From positions 1 through 12,719 of the forward strand of contig JAMXLQ010000255.1 in assembly GCA_024280975.1 (NCBI GenBank): a DNA stretch of 12,719 nt, in the 5' to 3' direction. Shown here piece after piece: positions 6,915 through 12,719 of the stretch (within the stretch, counting starts at the first letter, position 1; every line of letters begins with the position of its first letter). The position numbers and the translations under genes were made by a program. This DNA is from Methanosarcina sp. GTDB taxonomy: Archaea; Halobacteriota; Methanosarcinia; Methanosarcinales; Methanosarcinaceae. A model generated the notes under the pieces. It did no database searches. It was given only the letters and a program-made list of their open reading frames with translations, and was not told the DNA's origin.

Positions 6915-6962
6915 GCCCCAGGTTTCTGAAACCCCGGGCGTTTTTTGTCAGAAAATCTGGGG
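6915..6962. terminator. Three-arm hairpin region after the thioredoxin stop
   Basis: GCCC..GGTTTC (6915-6927) pairs with GAAACC..GGGC (6928-6939) in a GC-rich hairpin, followed on the plus strand by GTTTTTT (6940-6946). The same left arm, CCCCAG.TTTCTG (6916-6928), can instead pair with CAGAAA..CTGGGG (6949-6962), which starts directly after the thioredoxin stop on the minus strand. For the thioredoxin mRNA this is the likely 3'-end structure, with TTTTT at about 6903-6907. For any plus-strand transcript it would be a hairpin plus T-run terminator. Confidence 0.55.
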
Positions 6963-7229
6963 TCAGAGGATTTTATCGAGTTCCGACGCCAATATGCTGC
7001 CTTGAGTTACTCCCATGAAGCGCTTTACCTCAGTCCCGTCTTTCTGAATAATCAGTGTTGGGACAGCGTGTATACCGTACTTGGAGGCCATTTCCTGGTT
7101 TTCATCTACATCGACAACCTTGAAATCAACCTTATCCCCATACTTTTTTTCAAGCTCTTCGAGAATCGGTTTTTGCATCCTACAAGGTCCACACCATGTT
7201 GCGGAAAAGTCCAATAAAATTGGTTTCAT
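6963..7229 (-). CDS. Thioredoxin (small, CGPC active site)
   Basis: Cytosolic thiol-disulfide oxidoreductase of 88 residues, shorter than bacterial thioredoxin (about 105) and typical of the small methanogen forms. The active site is WCGPC (12-16) after the LLDFSA strand, the cis-proline is P57 in HAVPTL, and the fold closes with the RFMGVTQG strand and C-terminal helix. Both redox cysteines are present, with no signal peptide. The ATG at 7229 has AAGGTGA about four bases upstream, a good ribosome site. It lies 299 bases after the COG1478 ligase gene, too far to assume one operon. Its reductant cannot be told from this window; methanogen thioredoxins can use NADPH-, ferredoxin- or F420-dependent reductases. 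A hairpin follows the stop directly. Confidence 0.95.
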   Translation of the reverse strand: MKPILLDFSATWCGPCRMQKPILEELEKKYGDKVDFKVVDVDENQEMASKYGIHAVPTLIIQKDGTEVKRFMGVTQGSILASELDKIL

Positions 7230-7528
7230 AAAATCACCTTTATATTTTGAAACGTATAAGACTTTCTATTTTTCTGTTTAATCCATTCCGGGAAGCATAC
7301 AGAAGAATCGTACATATATTTACCTGCAAAGGCCTGTACGATAAAGCTGCCGGAAACCCAATCCTGATGATAGGCGACCTGAAAGCTGGATTTACCAAAT
7401 ACAGGGTCGGGACTCAAGTAATTGTATATATTATCTTCGAGAATATATAACGCTTATCTCAAGCTGATGGTTTTACTGTAAACGTATTCGTAAGATAGAG
7501 CAGTGTAAACCTCAATTAAATTAAAGAA
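7230..7528. other. Spacer upstream of thioredoxin with a coding-like patch
   Basis: This 299-base spacer must contain the thioredoxin promoter. Between about 7320 and 7420 the base composition rises to gene-like GC. The plus-strand frame 7247-7450 there reads CKGLYDKAAGNPILMIGDLK with Methanosarcina-like codons, but it has no clear start signal and I recognise no family. It may be a decayed gene fragment. Confidence 0.3.
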
Positions 7529-8323
7529 TCACTCATTTTTCCCGGACCTACATCTTATTACGTTGCCGAAGTACATGCAGCCTTCCATTGGGATTGTCGG
7601 CATATCTGGAGACTCGTTTACCATATTTACAGGAGCCCCCCGGATCAGCACGCAGGGCACTCTTTCTCCGGCTTCTCCCATCAGGAGTTCGGCAGCAGAC
7701 ACAAGGTTGTCTGCTACAGCTTTATATGTAATACGAAGAGGTTTCCCATAGATATCATTAGTTCCCCGTGCATCCTCTACCGGCAGAAAGCCTGAAACTC
7801 CAAGTGCAATTCCCGAGCAGCCAAGTCTGAGAGGTTGGGTCCTGCTATCCCCTATAATTATCCCTAGCTTGCATGAATAACGTTTTTCAAGCTCCTTCCG
7901 GATCTTTTCCGAACTTTTTCGCGGGTCTTCGGGAAGCAGGCTCACGTGACCTTCAGGGGCGTTGGAAGCGTCGATACCTGCATTTGGAGCCAGAACACCT
8001 TTTGTAATTGTAAGGGCAGCTCCAGGCACACCCCCGAAAATTTCATCGCATTCCTGAAGCACGAGTTCCATTTCCCTGGGATCGATTCCGTACTGTTCCC
8101 CAAGCACCTCTGCCCTTTCACTTGGAGTGACATTTGCAAGCTTGACAATTCTTCTTTCCGCCGTGCCAACCGCAGATTCGGCAAGCACGAAAATATCCCC
8201 ATCAATCGGGACGATACCTGCTTCCTCCAGAGCCATTTCTAAAATCTTTACGATATCATCCCCTTCCCTGATAATAGGGGTCTTAATCCCAAACATCTGG
8301 ATGGAAGTGTTTTCTGAACTCAT
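7529..8323 (-). CDS. COG1478 gamma-glutamyl ligase (CofE family F420-0:L-glutamate ligase, or FolC2-type folylglutamate synthase)
   Basis: Member of the CofE family, which joins glutamate to a cofactor by gamma-linkage with GTP and divalent metal. The 264 residues match the family. Landmarks are GDIFVLAES (42-50), NAGIDASN (114-121), GIIIGDSRTQPLRLG (154-168), ALGVSGF (173-179), DIYGKPL (190-196) and AELLMGEAGE (211-220). It departs from CofE as I remember it: AERR (55-58) stands where KAEGR is usual, and GDSRTQPLRLGCSG replaces the TDTNGRCFRRG-type loop. Neighbours upstream are metF, metV and folP, all folate genes, and no F420 gene is visible. COG1478 proteins have been proposed as alternative folylglutamate synthases (FolC2), so that role is a serious alternative. 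ATG 8323 has AAAGG nine bases upstream. Family is sure; substrate is open. Confidence 0.88.
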   Translation of the reverse strand: MSSENTSIQMFGIKTPIIREGDDIVKILEMALEEAGIVPIDGDIFVLAESAVGTAERRIVKLANVTPSERAEVLGEQYGIDPREMELVLQECDEIFGGVPGAALTITKGVLAPNAGIDASNAPEGHVSLLPEDPRKSSEKIRKELEKRYSCKLGIIIGDSRTQPLRLGCSGIALGVSGFLPVEDARGTNDIYGKPLRITYKAVADNLVSAAELLMGEAGERVPCVLIRGAPVNMVNESPDMPTIPMEGCMYFGNVIRCRSGKNE

Positions 8324-8575
8324 ATTCTGATGCCTTTAGAAGCTAATGATTAGTTTGGTTTGCTGAATTAAAAATAGATGCAAATCAAATCGTAAAATAC
8401 CGGAAGATATTGATAAATGTATCCAAAGGCTCCAAAAAAGATGCGAGAAGATCTGCAAGCAAGATGATCAAGGGAAACAAAAGACTCAGGAGCAGAATAC
8501 AAGGAAGCATGAAACCTTGATGAAAAGGGGAAAAGAAATTCTTTCGGTATAGGGGCATTTTAACCTCTACCGAAA
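8324..8575. other. Spacer between metF and the COG1478 ligase gene
   Basis: This 252-base spacer starts (minus-strand order) with the metF hairpin (8542-8575) and a T-rich stretch. It ends with a weak TATA-like TATTTTTAATT near 8363-8373 for the ligase gene. I see no gene in it. Confidence 0.4.
8542..8575 (-). terminator. Strong hairpin directly after the metF stop
   Basis: TTTCGGTA (8542-8549) and TACCGAAA (8568-8575) are perfect complements. The stem extends by three more pairs after one mismatch, giving about 11 pairs. On the minus strand it is followed by GAATTTCTTTTCCCCTTTTC. It begins at the base after the metF stop codon, consistent with a 3'-end or stabilising structure. Confidence 0.6.
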
Positions 8576-9454
8576 TTAATTTCCGGAAATTCCAGCCATA
8601 GAAAGTAGTTTTGGAGTATTTTGATGAGAGCCTACAGGCATAATATGAACCCCTCTTGAGAGTTTCATAAGCTCCTTTATAGTTTCTGAAGCTATGGAAA
8701 GGCCTTCTTCGATCGGATCAGGTGCGTTTTTTATACGGAACATGATCTCTTCAGGCACACGAATTCCCGAAATGTTCTTATTCATGAATTCGGCCATGCT
8801 AAAGGACTTAAGAGGTATCAAGCCTGCAATTACAGGCACTTCAAGGTGGTTTATGGCCTCCATAAACTCCTCGAACATACCGACATCATAGACAGCCTGA
8901 GTCTGGATAAAGTCAGCTCCACATCGAACTTTCTTTTCAAGTTTTATGAGTTGCAGAGGTTTTTCAGGATCCGTGCCAGAAACAGCACCTGCACAGAAAG
9001 AAGTGCCACCGTCCAGCCTATTCCCTGCAAAATTGATGCCTGAGTCAAGCTTCCGGACAAGTTGCAGGAGTTGTACAGAATCAAGGTCGTATACGGGCTT
9101 TGAACCAGGATGATCTCCGCACGAAGGAAAATCCCCTGTCATCAAGCAGATATTTCGGATACCCAGAGCATACGCTCCCAGAAGATCTGACTGAAGTCCG
9201 ATCCTGTTCCTGTCCCGGCAGGTGAGCTGCATAATAGGCTCATGTCCCTCATCAAGCAGAAGCTTACTAAAAGCCAGGGAACTCATATGCATAATTGAGC
9301 ACTGATTATCCGTGACGTTTATAGCATCTGCAATGCCTTTGAGCTGGCGAGCATCTTCTAAGGGAACTGAAAATCTTGTGCCCTTAGGAGGGGAAACTTC
9401 AGCAGTAACCAAAAATTTGCTGGAATTCAGTTTTTCACGAAAATTAAAAAGCAT
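8576..9454 (-). CDS. metF: Methylenetetrahydrofolate reductase (MetF)
   Basis: Flavin-dependent TIM-barrel enzyme that reduces 5,10-methylene-H4folate to 5-methyl-H4folate. The 292 residues match the MetF length. Landmarks are the N-terminal AEVSPPKG (18-25) with the catalytic-type Glu19, LTCRDRNR (77-84), MTGD (105-108), GADFIQTQAVYD (169-180, with the substrate-site Gln), GLIPLKS (201-207) and IMPVG (271-275). It is unlike Mer, the F420-dependent luciferase-fold reductase that methanogens use for methylene-H4SPT, so it should serve a separate folate pathway for biosynthetic methyl groups, for example methionine. The cysteine-rich partner metV is the next gene upstream, 258 bases away. The ATG at 9454 has no ribosome site, and a TATA box at 9480-9487 implies a leaderless or nearly leaderless mRNA. 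Confidence 0.93.
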   Translation of the reverse strand: MLFNFREKLNSSKFLVTAEVSPPKGTRFSVPLEDARQLKGIADAINVTDNQCSIMHMSSLAFSKLLLDEGHEPIMQLTCRDRNRIGLQSDLLGAYALGIRNICLMTGDFPSCGDHPGSKPVYDLDSVQLLQLVRKLDSGINFAGNRLDGGTSFCAGAVSGTDPEKPLQLIKLEKKVRCGADFIQTQAVYDVGMFEEFMEAINHLEVPVIAGLIPLKSFSMAEFMNKNISGIRVPEEIMFRIKNAPDPIEEGLSIASETIKELMKLSRGVHIMPVGSHQNTPKLLSMAGISGN

Positions 9455-9479
9455 TGAATAAGAATATTAGGAATGAAAT

Positions 9480-9487
9480 TATTTAAA
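9480..9487 (-). promoter_or_regulatory. TATA box of metF
   Basis: TTTAAATA on the minus strand is a near-ideal archaeal TATA element, centred about 29 bases from the metF ATG. This predicts a leader of zero to about five bases, in line with the absence of a Shine-Dalgarno sequence. Confidence 0.6.
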
Positions 9488-9652
9488 GCCATGCTCCTCA
9501 GGAGTATGATGATGTAGAGAACTAGGTATTTTGACTATGTTCAATGTGAGAAATAAGAACGCGGCTGTCTAGGTTTTCAGTATCCTTGAGATTTTCAGCG
9601 CTTTCAATGTTCTTAAAGGGCAGGGAACTTTCAGAGTCTCTTATCAACCGTC

Positions 9653-9700
9653 CTCTTTTGAATTTGAAAAGAGATTGATGTAAAAAAAGTAAGATAAAAA
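9653..9700 (-). terminator. T-runs and hairpin after metV
   Basis: In minus-strand order the metV stop is followed by TTTTT (9700-9696), TTTTTTT (9688-9682), then the arms CTCTTTT and AAAAGAG (9673-9667 with 9659-9653). Consecutive T-runs are the usual archaeal termination signal, so folP-metV probably ends here and metF is transcribed from its own promoter. Confidence 0.55.
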
Positions 9701-9712
9701 CTAGGGGTAAGA

Positions 9713-10327
9713 TTAGTTAGTTCTGTGCTCTTGAGGAGCATGAACCGTGTAAAGAAGATCAAGCCTCTTAATTTTATTCAGTCGATCATAAATCAGGACC
9801 CAGACGCAATCATGATCTCTGTTAACTTCACACGTCCCGTCGATAGCTCCCCCACAGGGTCCGTTTAGAAGTCCTTTTGGGCACTGAGACTTGGGACAAA
9901 TCCCTCCGAATTCACCAATCGTACAATTTCCACACATCACGCATTGGTCCAAAAGCAGCTTGTTCTCGCTCGAACCTCCCAGAGAAAGTGTATCATTTGA
10001 ACCGAATACAGGCACCTCCGTTACACTGGCAACCGTTGAAACTCCACTCCCGCAGCCCATAACCAGAATACAACGCGCCTCACGTATCTTTTCATTTTTC
10101 TGGACAAGGGAGTCAAAAGATCGAACACTACAGGCTGCGGTGGGGAGAGCCCAGCCTACTACATGCTTTCCACTTTTCTCAAGCTGCCTGTACATCTCAA
10201 GCACTTCGGGTTCTCCGCCAGTCTTTAATTTTGCGGCGCATACATTGCATCCGATAATGAAGACATCATCTTCGTCTTTTAACAGGGCCAGGATTTCTCC
10301 AAGGGGTTTTGCTGAAGTTATAATCAT
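9713..10327 (-). CDS. metV: MetV: methylenetetrahydrofolate reductase C-terminal family, cysteine-rich partner of MetF
   Basis: Protein of 204 residues of the MTHFR C-terminal family (MetV), found beside or fused to MetF in acetogens and relatives. It is thought to carry electrons to MetF in place of direct NAD(P)H use. Thirteen cysteines are visible. The first set is C27xxC30, C66, C86 and C92 in a flavodoxin-like half. The C-terminal set is C129xxC132xxC135, C144xxxxC149 and C158 in the signature CPKSQCPKGLLNGPCGG (144-160), then C166 and C174. These suit Fe-S clusters or zinc. The ATG at 10327 is two bases past the folP stop, and its ribosome site (GAGG) overlaps the last folP codons, so the two are co-translated in one operon. 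Metal content and electron donor cannot be read from sequence. Confidence 0.9.
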   Translation of the reverse strand: MIITSAKPLGEILALLKDEDDVFIIGCNVCAAKLKTGGEPEVLEMYRQLEKSGKHVVGWALPTAACSVRSFDSLVQKNEKIREARCILVMGCGSGVSTVASVTEVPVFGSNDTLSLGGSSENKLLLDQCVMCGNCTIGEFGGICPKSQCPKGLLNGPCGGAIDGTCEVNRDHDCVWVLIYDRLNKIKRLDLLYTVHAPQEHRTN

Positions 10328-10329
10328 AA

Positions 10330-11556
10330 TTACCTCAAATATCGATATTCAAGATCGCTACGGTTCGCAATGCATTCGCGGATCATTCCGGCGATAAGTG
10401 GAAGAGAGCGTGCCTGCCCTTCAAGTTTCCTTGCAAGGCGCCCAAGCTGCAACAGAGTGCCCATTAAAAGTACATCAGTACTTTCCGCTTCATGGGAAAC
10501 TGCATCCCTTGTCAAAGCTGCATCCCCTCCCCGGGCAAGTATCTCTTGTTTTATTATTAAAGCCTCGGTAGTCGTAAGATTGCGAACTTTCAGCATAAGA
10601 AGGATGCTTTTTTCCTGCATTACCTGTGAGCCTGTTCTGGTTGCTCCAAGTTTTCTCATTAAAATGGCTGCGTCCTGAGGAGTTTTTACCTCAACCACAG
10701 AAACTTCATATCTGCCCTCTTTTACTATATTTGGCCGACTCCTGGTAGCTCCTGAAAGCTTTACAACATCATAGGTCTCAGGCACATCATGCGTACGGAT
10801 AATATGAGCACCTTTGTAGACTGCAATAGCTGCTCCAGCCAGACTACCATAGAGCCTCTCGGTTGCAGGTTTTTCAAGTACCTCTCCTATGAAGGATTTT
10901 CTTGAGAGGGCTGCTAACAAAGGCTTTTCGAAAATTTTAAGGCGTTCAAAGTCGTCAAGGGTCTCAAAGTCATAGATTGAAAGCTTTTCTTCGGTCCACC
11001 TGCCTAACGCAGGGTCAAGTATGAGCTTTTCCGGATTTATGCCGCCTGCTTCAGCGGTCTGTATAATAGAATCAAGGGATTCGATAATGGAATCCATCCC
11101 AATAGGATCACCCGGTACCTTATTTGAGGCCATGACAACAGCAGGGCACTCGTAGTCTGCCACTACTTCAATCATTCTGGGATCTGCTGTAAAACCAGAA
11201 ACATCATTTATGATTTGAGCCCCCCTTTTGAGAGCTTCTTCTGCAATTTCTGGAAACATTGTGTCCACTGATATCACAGCATCCACATTACCTTCCAGCG
11301 CTTTAAGCACGGGCACAATACGTTCAAGCTCCTCTTTCCTGCTAATAGGTTCAGCATGTAGCCAGGTTGAGCGGGCTCCTAGATCCAGAAAGGTTGCTCC
11401 TTCATCAACCATTTTCAGGGCAATCTCAAGCGCAGAGTCCGGCTTTATGACCGAATTTCCGTAAAAAGACTCAGGGCTAAAGTTAATAATACCCATTACA
11501 TGTGCAGGGTATTGGTCTCCTATTTTTATACCGCAGATATTAGTATCAACAACCAT
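10330..11556 (-). CDS. folP: Dihydropteroate synthase-like protein with extra C-terminal domain
   Basis: Pterin-binding TIM-barrel enzyme of the dihydropteroate synthase family, joining a pterin pyrophosphate to p-aminobenzoate (or a methanopterin-type arylamine). Numbered from the ATG at 11556 (408 residues), the barrel shows MGIINFSPESF (21-31, classically MGILNVTPDSF), DLGARST (58-64), VISVDT (94-99), INDVSG (116-121), LDPALG (170-175), SRKSFIG (208-214) and RTHDV (244-248). Common bacterial FolP is about 280 residues. Residues from about 270 onward (SVVEVKTPQDAAILMRKLGA, LTTTEALIIKQEIL) form an additional domain of about 135 residues. An in-frame TTG at 11565 would add three residues, and neither start has a clear ribosome site. 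metV follows after two bases and metF is further downstream, favouring folate over methanopterin as product. Confidence 0.88.
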   Translation of the reverse strand: MVVDTNICGIKIGDQYPAHVMGIINFSPESFYGNSVIKPDSALEIALKMVDEGATFLDLGARSTWLHAEPISRKEELERIVPVLKALEGNVDAVISVDTMFPEIAEEALKRGAQIINDVSGFTADPRMIEVVADYECPAVVMASNKVPGDPIGMDSIIESLDSIIQTAEAGGINPEKLILDPALGRWTEEKLSIYDFETLDDFERLKIFEKPLLAALSRKSFIGEVLEKPATERLYGSLAGAAIAVYKGAHIIRTHDVPETYDVVKLSGATRSRPNIVKEGRYEVSVVEVKTPQDAAILMRKLGATRTGSQVMQEKSILLMLKVRNLTTTEALIIKQEILARGGDAALTRDAVSHEAESTDVLLMGTLLQLGRLARKLEGQARSLPLIAGMIRECIANRSDLEYRYLR

Positions 11557-11576
11557 TTTTGACAACCAGGCTATGT

Positions 11577-11618
11577 AGTTTTTAAGTTAATTAACGCCAG
11601 CCAAGGCTTAATATATAT
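11577..11618 (-). promoter_or_regulatory. Candidate folP promoter
   Basis: Two TATA-like elements lie upstream: ATATATAT (11611-11618) and CTTAAAAA (11579-11586). The nearer one is about 26 bases from the ATG at 11556 and would give a leaderless mRNA. The farther one would give a leader of about 30 bases. Confidence 0.4.
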
Positions 11619-11835
11619 CGATAAACAGTATTGAAGGAAGCCAGATTCAGAGAGATTTTTCAGTCATCGGAATCAAATGAGATGCCCTTAAATCGCGAAA
11701 GTATCCTTTATTCCACTTTTTACGACATTTCTCACCAAAAAGCCTTTTTATTTTATCATCAGAAGCTTCCAGATAGGGGTTTATTGATAGAATATTTATT
11801 ATAGAGTATTTAGGATTAAATATAATCACTGTAAT

Positions 11836-11863
11836 CATATATTAATTACTCATATATTAATTA
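11836..11863. repeat. 13-bp direct repeat, 15-bp period
   Basis: CATATATTAATTA occurs at 11836-11848 and 11851-11863, separated by CT. The sequence is pure AT apart from the first base, so it could be paired promoter elements or a regulator site. Confidence 0.55.
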
Positions 11864-12102
11864 GTATATATCAGCTGGATTTATCAGGTAAATTTGTTTA
11901 AGCCATGTTTAAAATGTGTTTAAACTAAGACTTAGTACTTGCTTTTAGTCTAATTATACCGACCGAATATTTTATAATAGTAAATCTGTATATTTAGACT
12001 CTATTTAGATTCAATAATTATTTTGAATGTTGTTCGTAGTAAATTGTTATTATAGTAAAATAAGCTCCAATAATACATAAAAATATTGATGTGTATAATT
12101 AT

Positions 12103-12228
12103 TCTGGCACAATTGAGAAAGAAGTGTTGTAGGTTAATAAGAAGGTATCTATAAAAAATACGATTATCACAAACATACAAGATAGGTAAAATAAAACCGA
12201 ATTTCCAGATCTGACACAATTGGGAAAG
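12103..12228. repeat. Imperfect 19-bp direct repeat, copies 107 bases apart
   Basis: TCTGGCACAATTGAGAAAG (12103-12121) and TCTGACACAATTGGGAAAG (12210-12228) agree at 17 of 19 positions. The right copy runs into the palindrome GGAAAGTCAACTTTCC (12223-12238). Confidence 0.55.
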
Positions 12229-12586
12229 TCAACTTTCCTTGTTTTAGTATGAAATAGTAGGAACCTGTCTCGAAGCTTAAAACTTGACTTTTGGATTTCA
12301 TATATAGAACAGTCAGTCAAATATCTGATCACCGAAAAAGATCCTGGAAACTCCTGATGATTTAGAATAAAACGGGTTTTGTGATGGGCTCCATTACAAT
12401 AATAACATACCATGATTAAAGATCCTTAATCCGTTAAAAAGGATTAAAACATTTGAATACAAAGCTTAACAAATAATGCCTGAAATAGTTACGAACAAAA
12501 TTCTTTGAGGAAATTTCAACATTTCACTTCAAAATAAAAAGAGAAAAGCGTTTTATGGAAATAAATCGTCATTCTTGCTTTTGGTC

Positions 12587-12719
12587 TTATTCCGTAGTTA
12601 CCCCGTCGAATTCCTCAGGGTTTGCTTCAGCCTCTTGCTTAGTAGCGCGCACGATTTGATCCTTGTGATGAGGTGGCGAATAGATCGTATATAGTTTCAT
12701 CGGGCTCGTTTTCATAGTA
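12587..12719 (-). CDS. C-terminal end of an unidentified gene at the right edge
   Basis: The frame ends with a TAA at 12587-12589 and is open to the right edge (44 codons). The visible tail includes MKTSPMKLYTIYSPPHHKDQ and ends EEFDGVTTE. GC-rich, Glu/Ala-rich codons contrast sharply with the AT-rich spacer next to it, which is the main reason to accept it as coding. I do not recognise the family. It could be a short gene starting at the ATG at 12715, but no upstream sequence is visible to test this, so I treat it as the 3' end of a larger gene. A T-rich stretch about 40-55 bases past the stop would suit termination. Confidence 0.45.
   Translation of the reverse strand, partial: TMKTSPMKLYTIYSPPHHKDQIVRATKQEAEANPEEFDGVTTE

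Larger units (their letters stand above)
6385..6962. other. 578-base spacer with several inverted repeats
   Basis: No coding frame is convincing on either strand. Contents from left: a TATA-like element for DUF1699 (about 6440-6453), a perfect 15-bp inverted repeat (6513-6527 with 6562-6576), a T-run (6602-6609), CTCAAAA/TTTTGAG arms (6638-6661), the palindrome CTCAATTGAG (6698-6707), and the GC-rich hairpin region after the thioredoxin gene (6915-6962). The amount of secondary structure would fit one or more small RNAs. Confidence 0.45.
11566..12586. other. About 1 kb AT-rich spacer with repeats and no convincing gene
   Basis: This is the longest non-coding stretch in the window. It contains the folP promoter at its left end, a 13-base direct repeat (11836-11863), an imperfect 19-base direct repeat (12103-12121 and 12210-12228), a 16-base palindrome (12223-12238), a TTAATCC/GGATTAA hairpin (12426-12447), and a T-rich minus-strand stretch (about 12533-12548) that may end the right-edge gene. 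Minus-strand frames of 63 residues (11647-11838) and 104 residues (12099-12413) exist, but they are AT-driven, lack ribosome sites and match no family I know. Confidence 0.45.

Noticed and set aside
6913..6946. Classical attenuator controlling a downstream plus-strand gene
   Set aside because: No plus-strand gene follows; the next gene is thioredoxin in the opposite direction, so the structure is treated as a 3'-end or small-RNA terminator.
8576..9454. Reading the reductase as Mer (F420-dependent methylene-H4MPT reductase)
   Set aside because: Mer has a luciferase-like fold; this sequence shows MetF landmarks (AEVSPPKG, TCRDRN, GADFIQTQ) and a MetV neighbour.
9891..10397. Plus-strand frame of 168 residues
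   Set aside because: It is antisense to metV and the folP end, both with strong family motifs; it is a shadow of high-GC codons.
11647..11838. Minus-strand frame of 63 residues
   Set aside because: Its start lies inside the AT direct repeat with no ribosome site, and the first 20 residues are Ile/Asn-rich as expected of AT-rich non-coding DNA; kept only as a note in the spacer entry.
12099..12413. Minus-strand frame of 104 residues beginning MVCYYCNGAHH
   Set aside because: The CxxC near the start hinted at a zinc-binding fragment or transposase remnant, but the rest is AT-driven, there is no ribosome site, and no motif follows.

Overview
The window looks like a piece of a Methanosarcina-type archaeal chromosome. 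The coding parts have balanced GC and the spacers are long and AT-rich. The gene set includes ABCE1/Rli1, Hel308, a DUF1699 protein (a family I associate with Methanosarcinales), an archaeal EMC6-like membrane protein and a COG1478 gamma-glutamyl ligase, together with bacterial-type folate genes (folP, metV, metF). This assignment rests on recognising protein families; no alignment was run. Every gene I accept lies on the minus strand, so transcription runs from high to low coordinates.

Right part (12719 to about 9700): the 3' end of an unidentified gene enters at the right edge. After it come about 1 kb of AT-rich spacer with several repeats, then folP (dihydropteroate synthase with an extra C-terminal domain) and metV (cysteine-rich MTHFR C-terminal family protein). 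folP and metV are separated by two bases and form a clear operon that ends at a hairpin and T-tracts.

Middle (9454 to 6963): metF (methylenetetrahydrofolate reductase) has its own TATA box placed for a nearly leaderless mRNA, and a strong hairpin directly after its stop. Next are a COG1478 gamma-glutamyl ligase (CofE family, possibly a FolC2-type folylglutamate synthase) and a small CGPC thioredoxin. Together folP, metV, metF and the ligase look like a tetrahydrofolate block: pteroate synthesis, glutamylation and methyl-H4folate formation. That is notable in a methanogen whose main C1 carrier is tetrahydrosarcinapterin.

Left part (6372 to 1): a DUF1699 gene; a metallo-beta-lactamase-fold nuclease of the SNM1/CPSF type, whose real start I place at an internal GTG; a three-helix EMC6-like membrane protein starting at TTG; the ribosome-recycling ATPase ABCE1/Rli1 with a strong terminator; and the N-terminal 460 codons of helicase Hel308, cut by the window edge.

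The spacers hold most of the unexplained structure. It includes a three-arm alternative hairpin after the thioredoxin stop, a perfect 15-bp inverted repeat at 6513-6576, a possible pseudoknot at 3614-3673, an 18-bp tandem repeat near 4255-4318, and direct repeats in the right-hand 1-kb gap. I saw no tRNA, rRNA, CRISPR array or intact insertion sequence.
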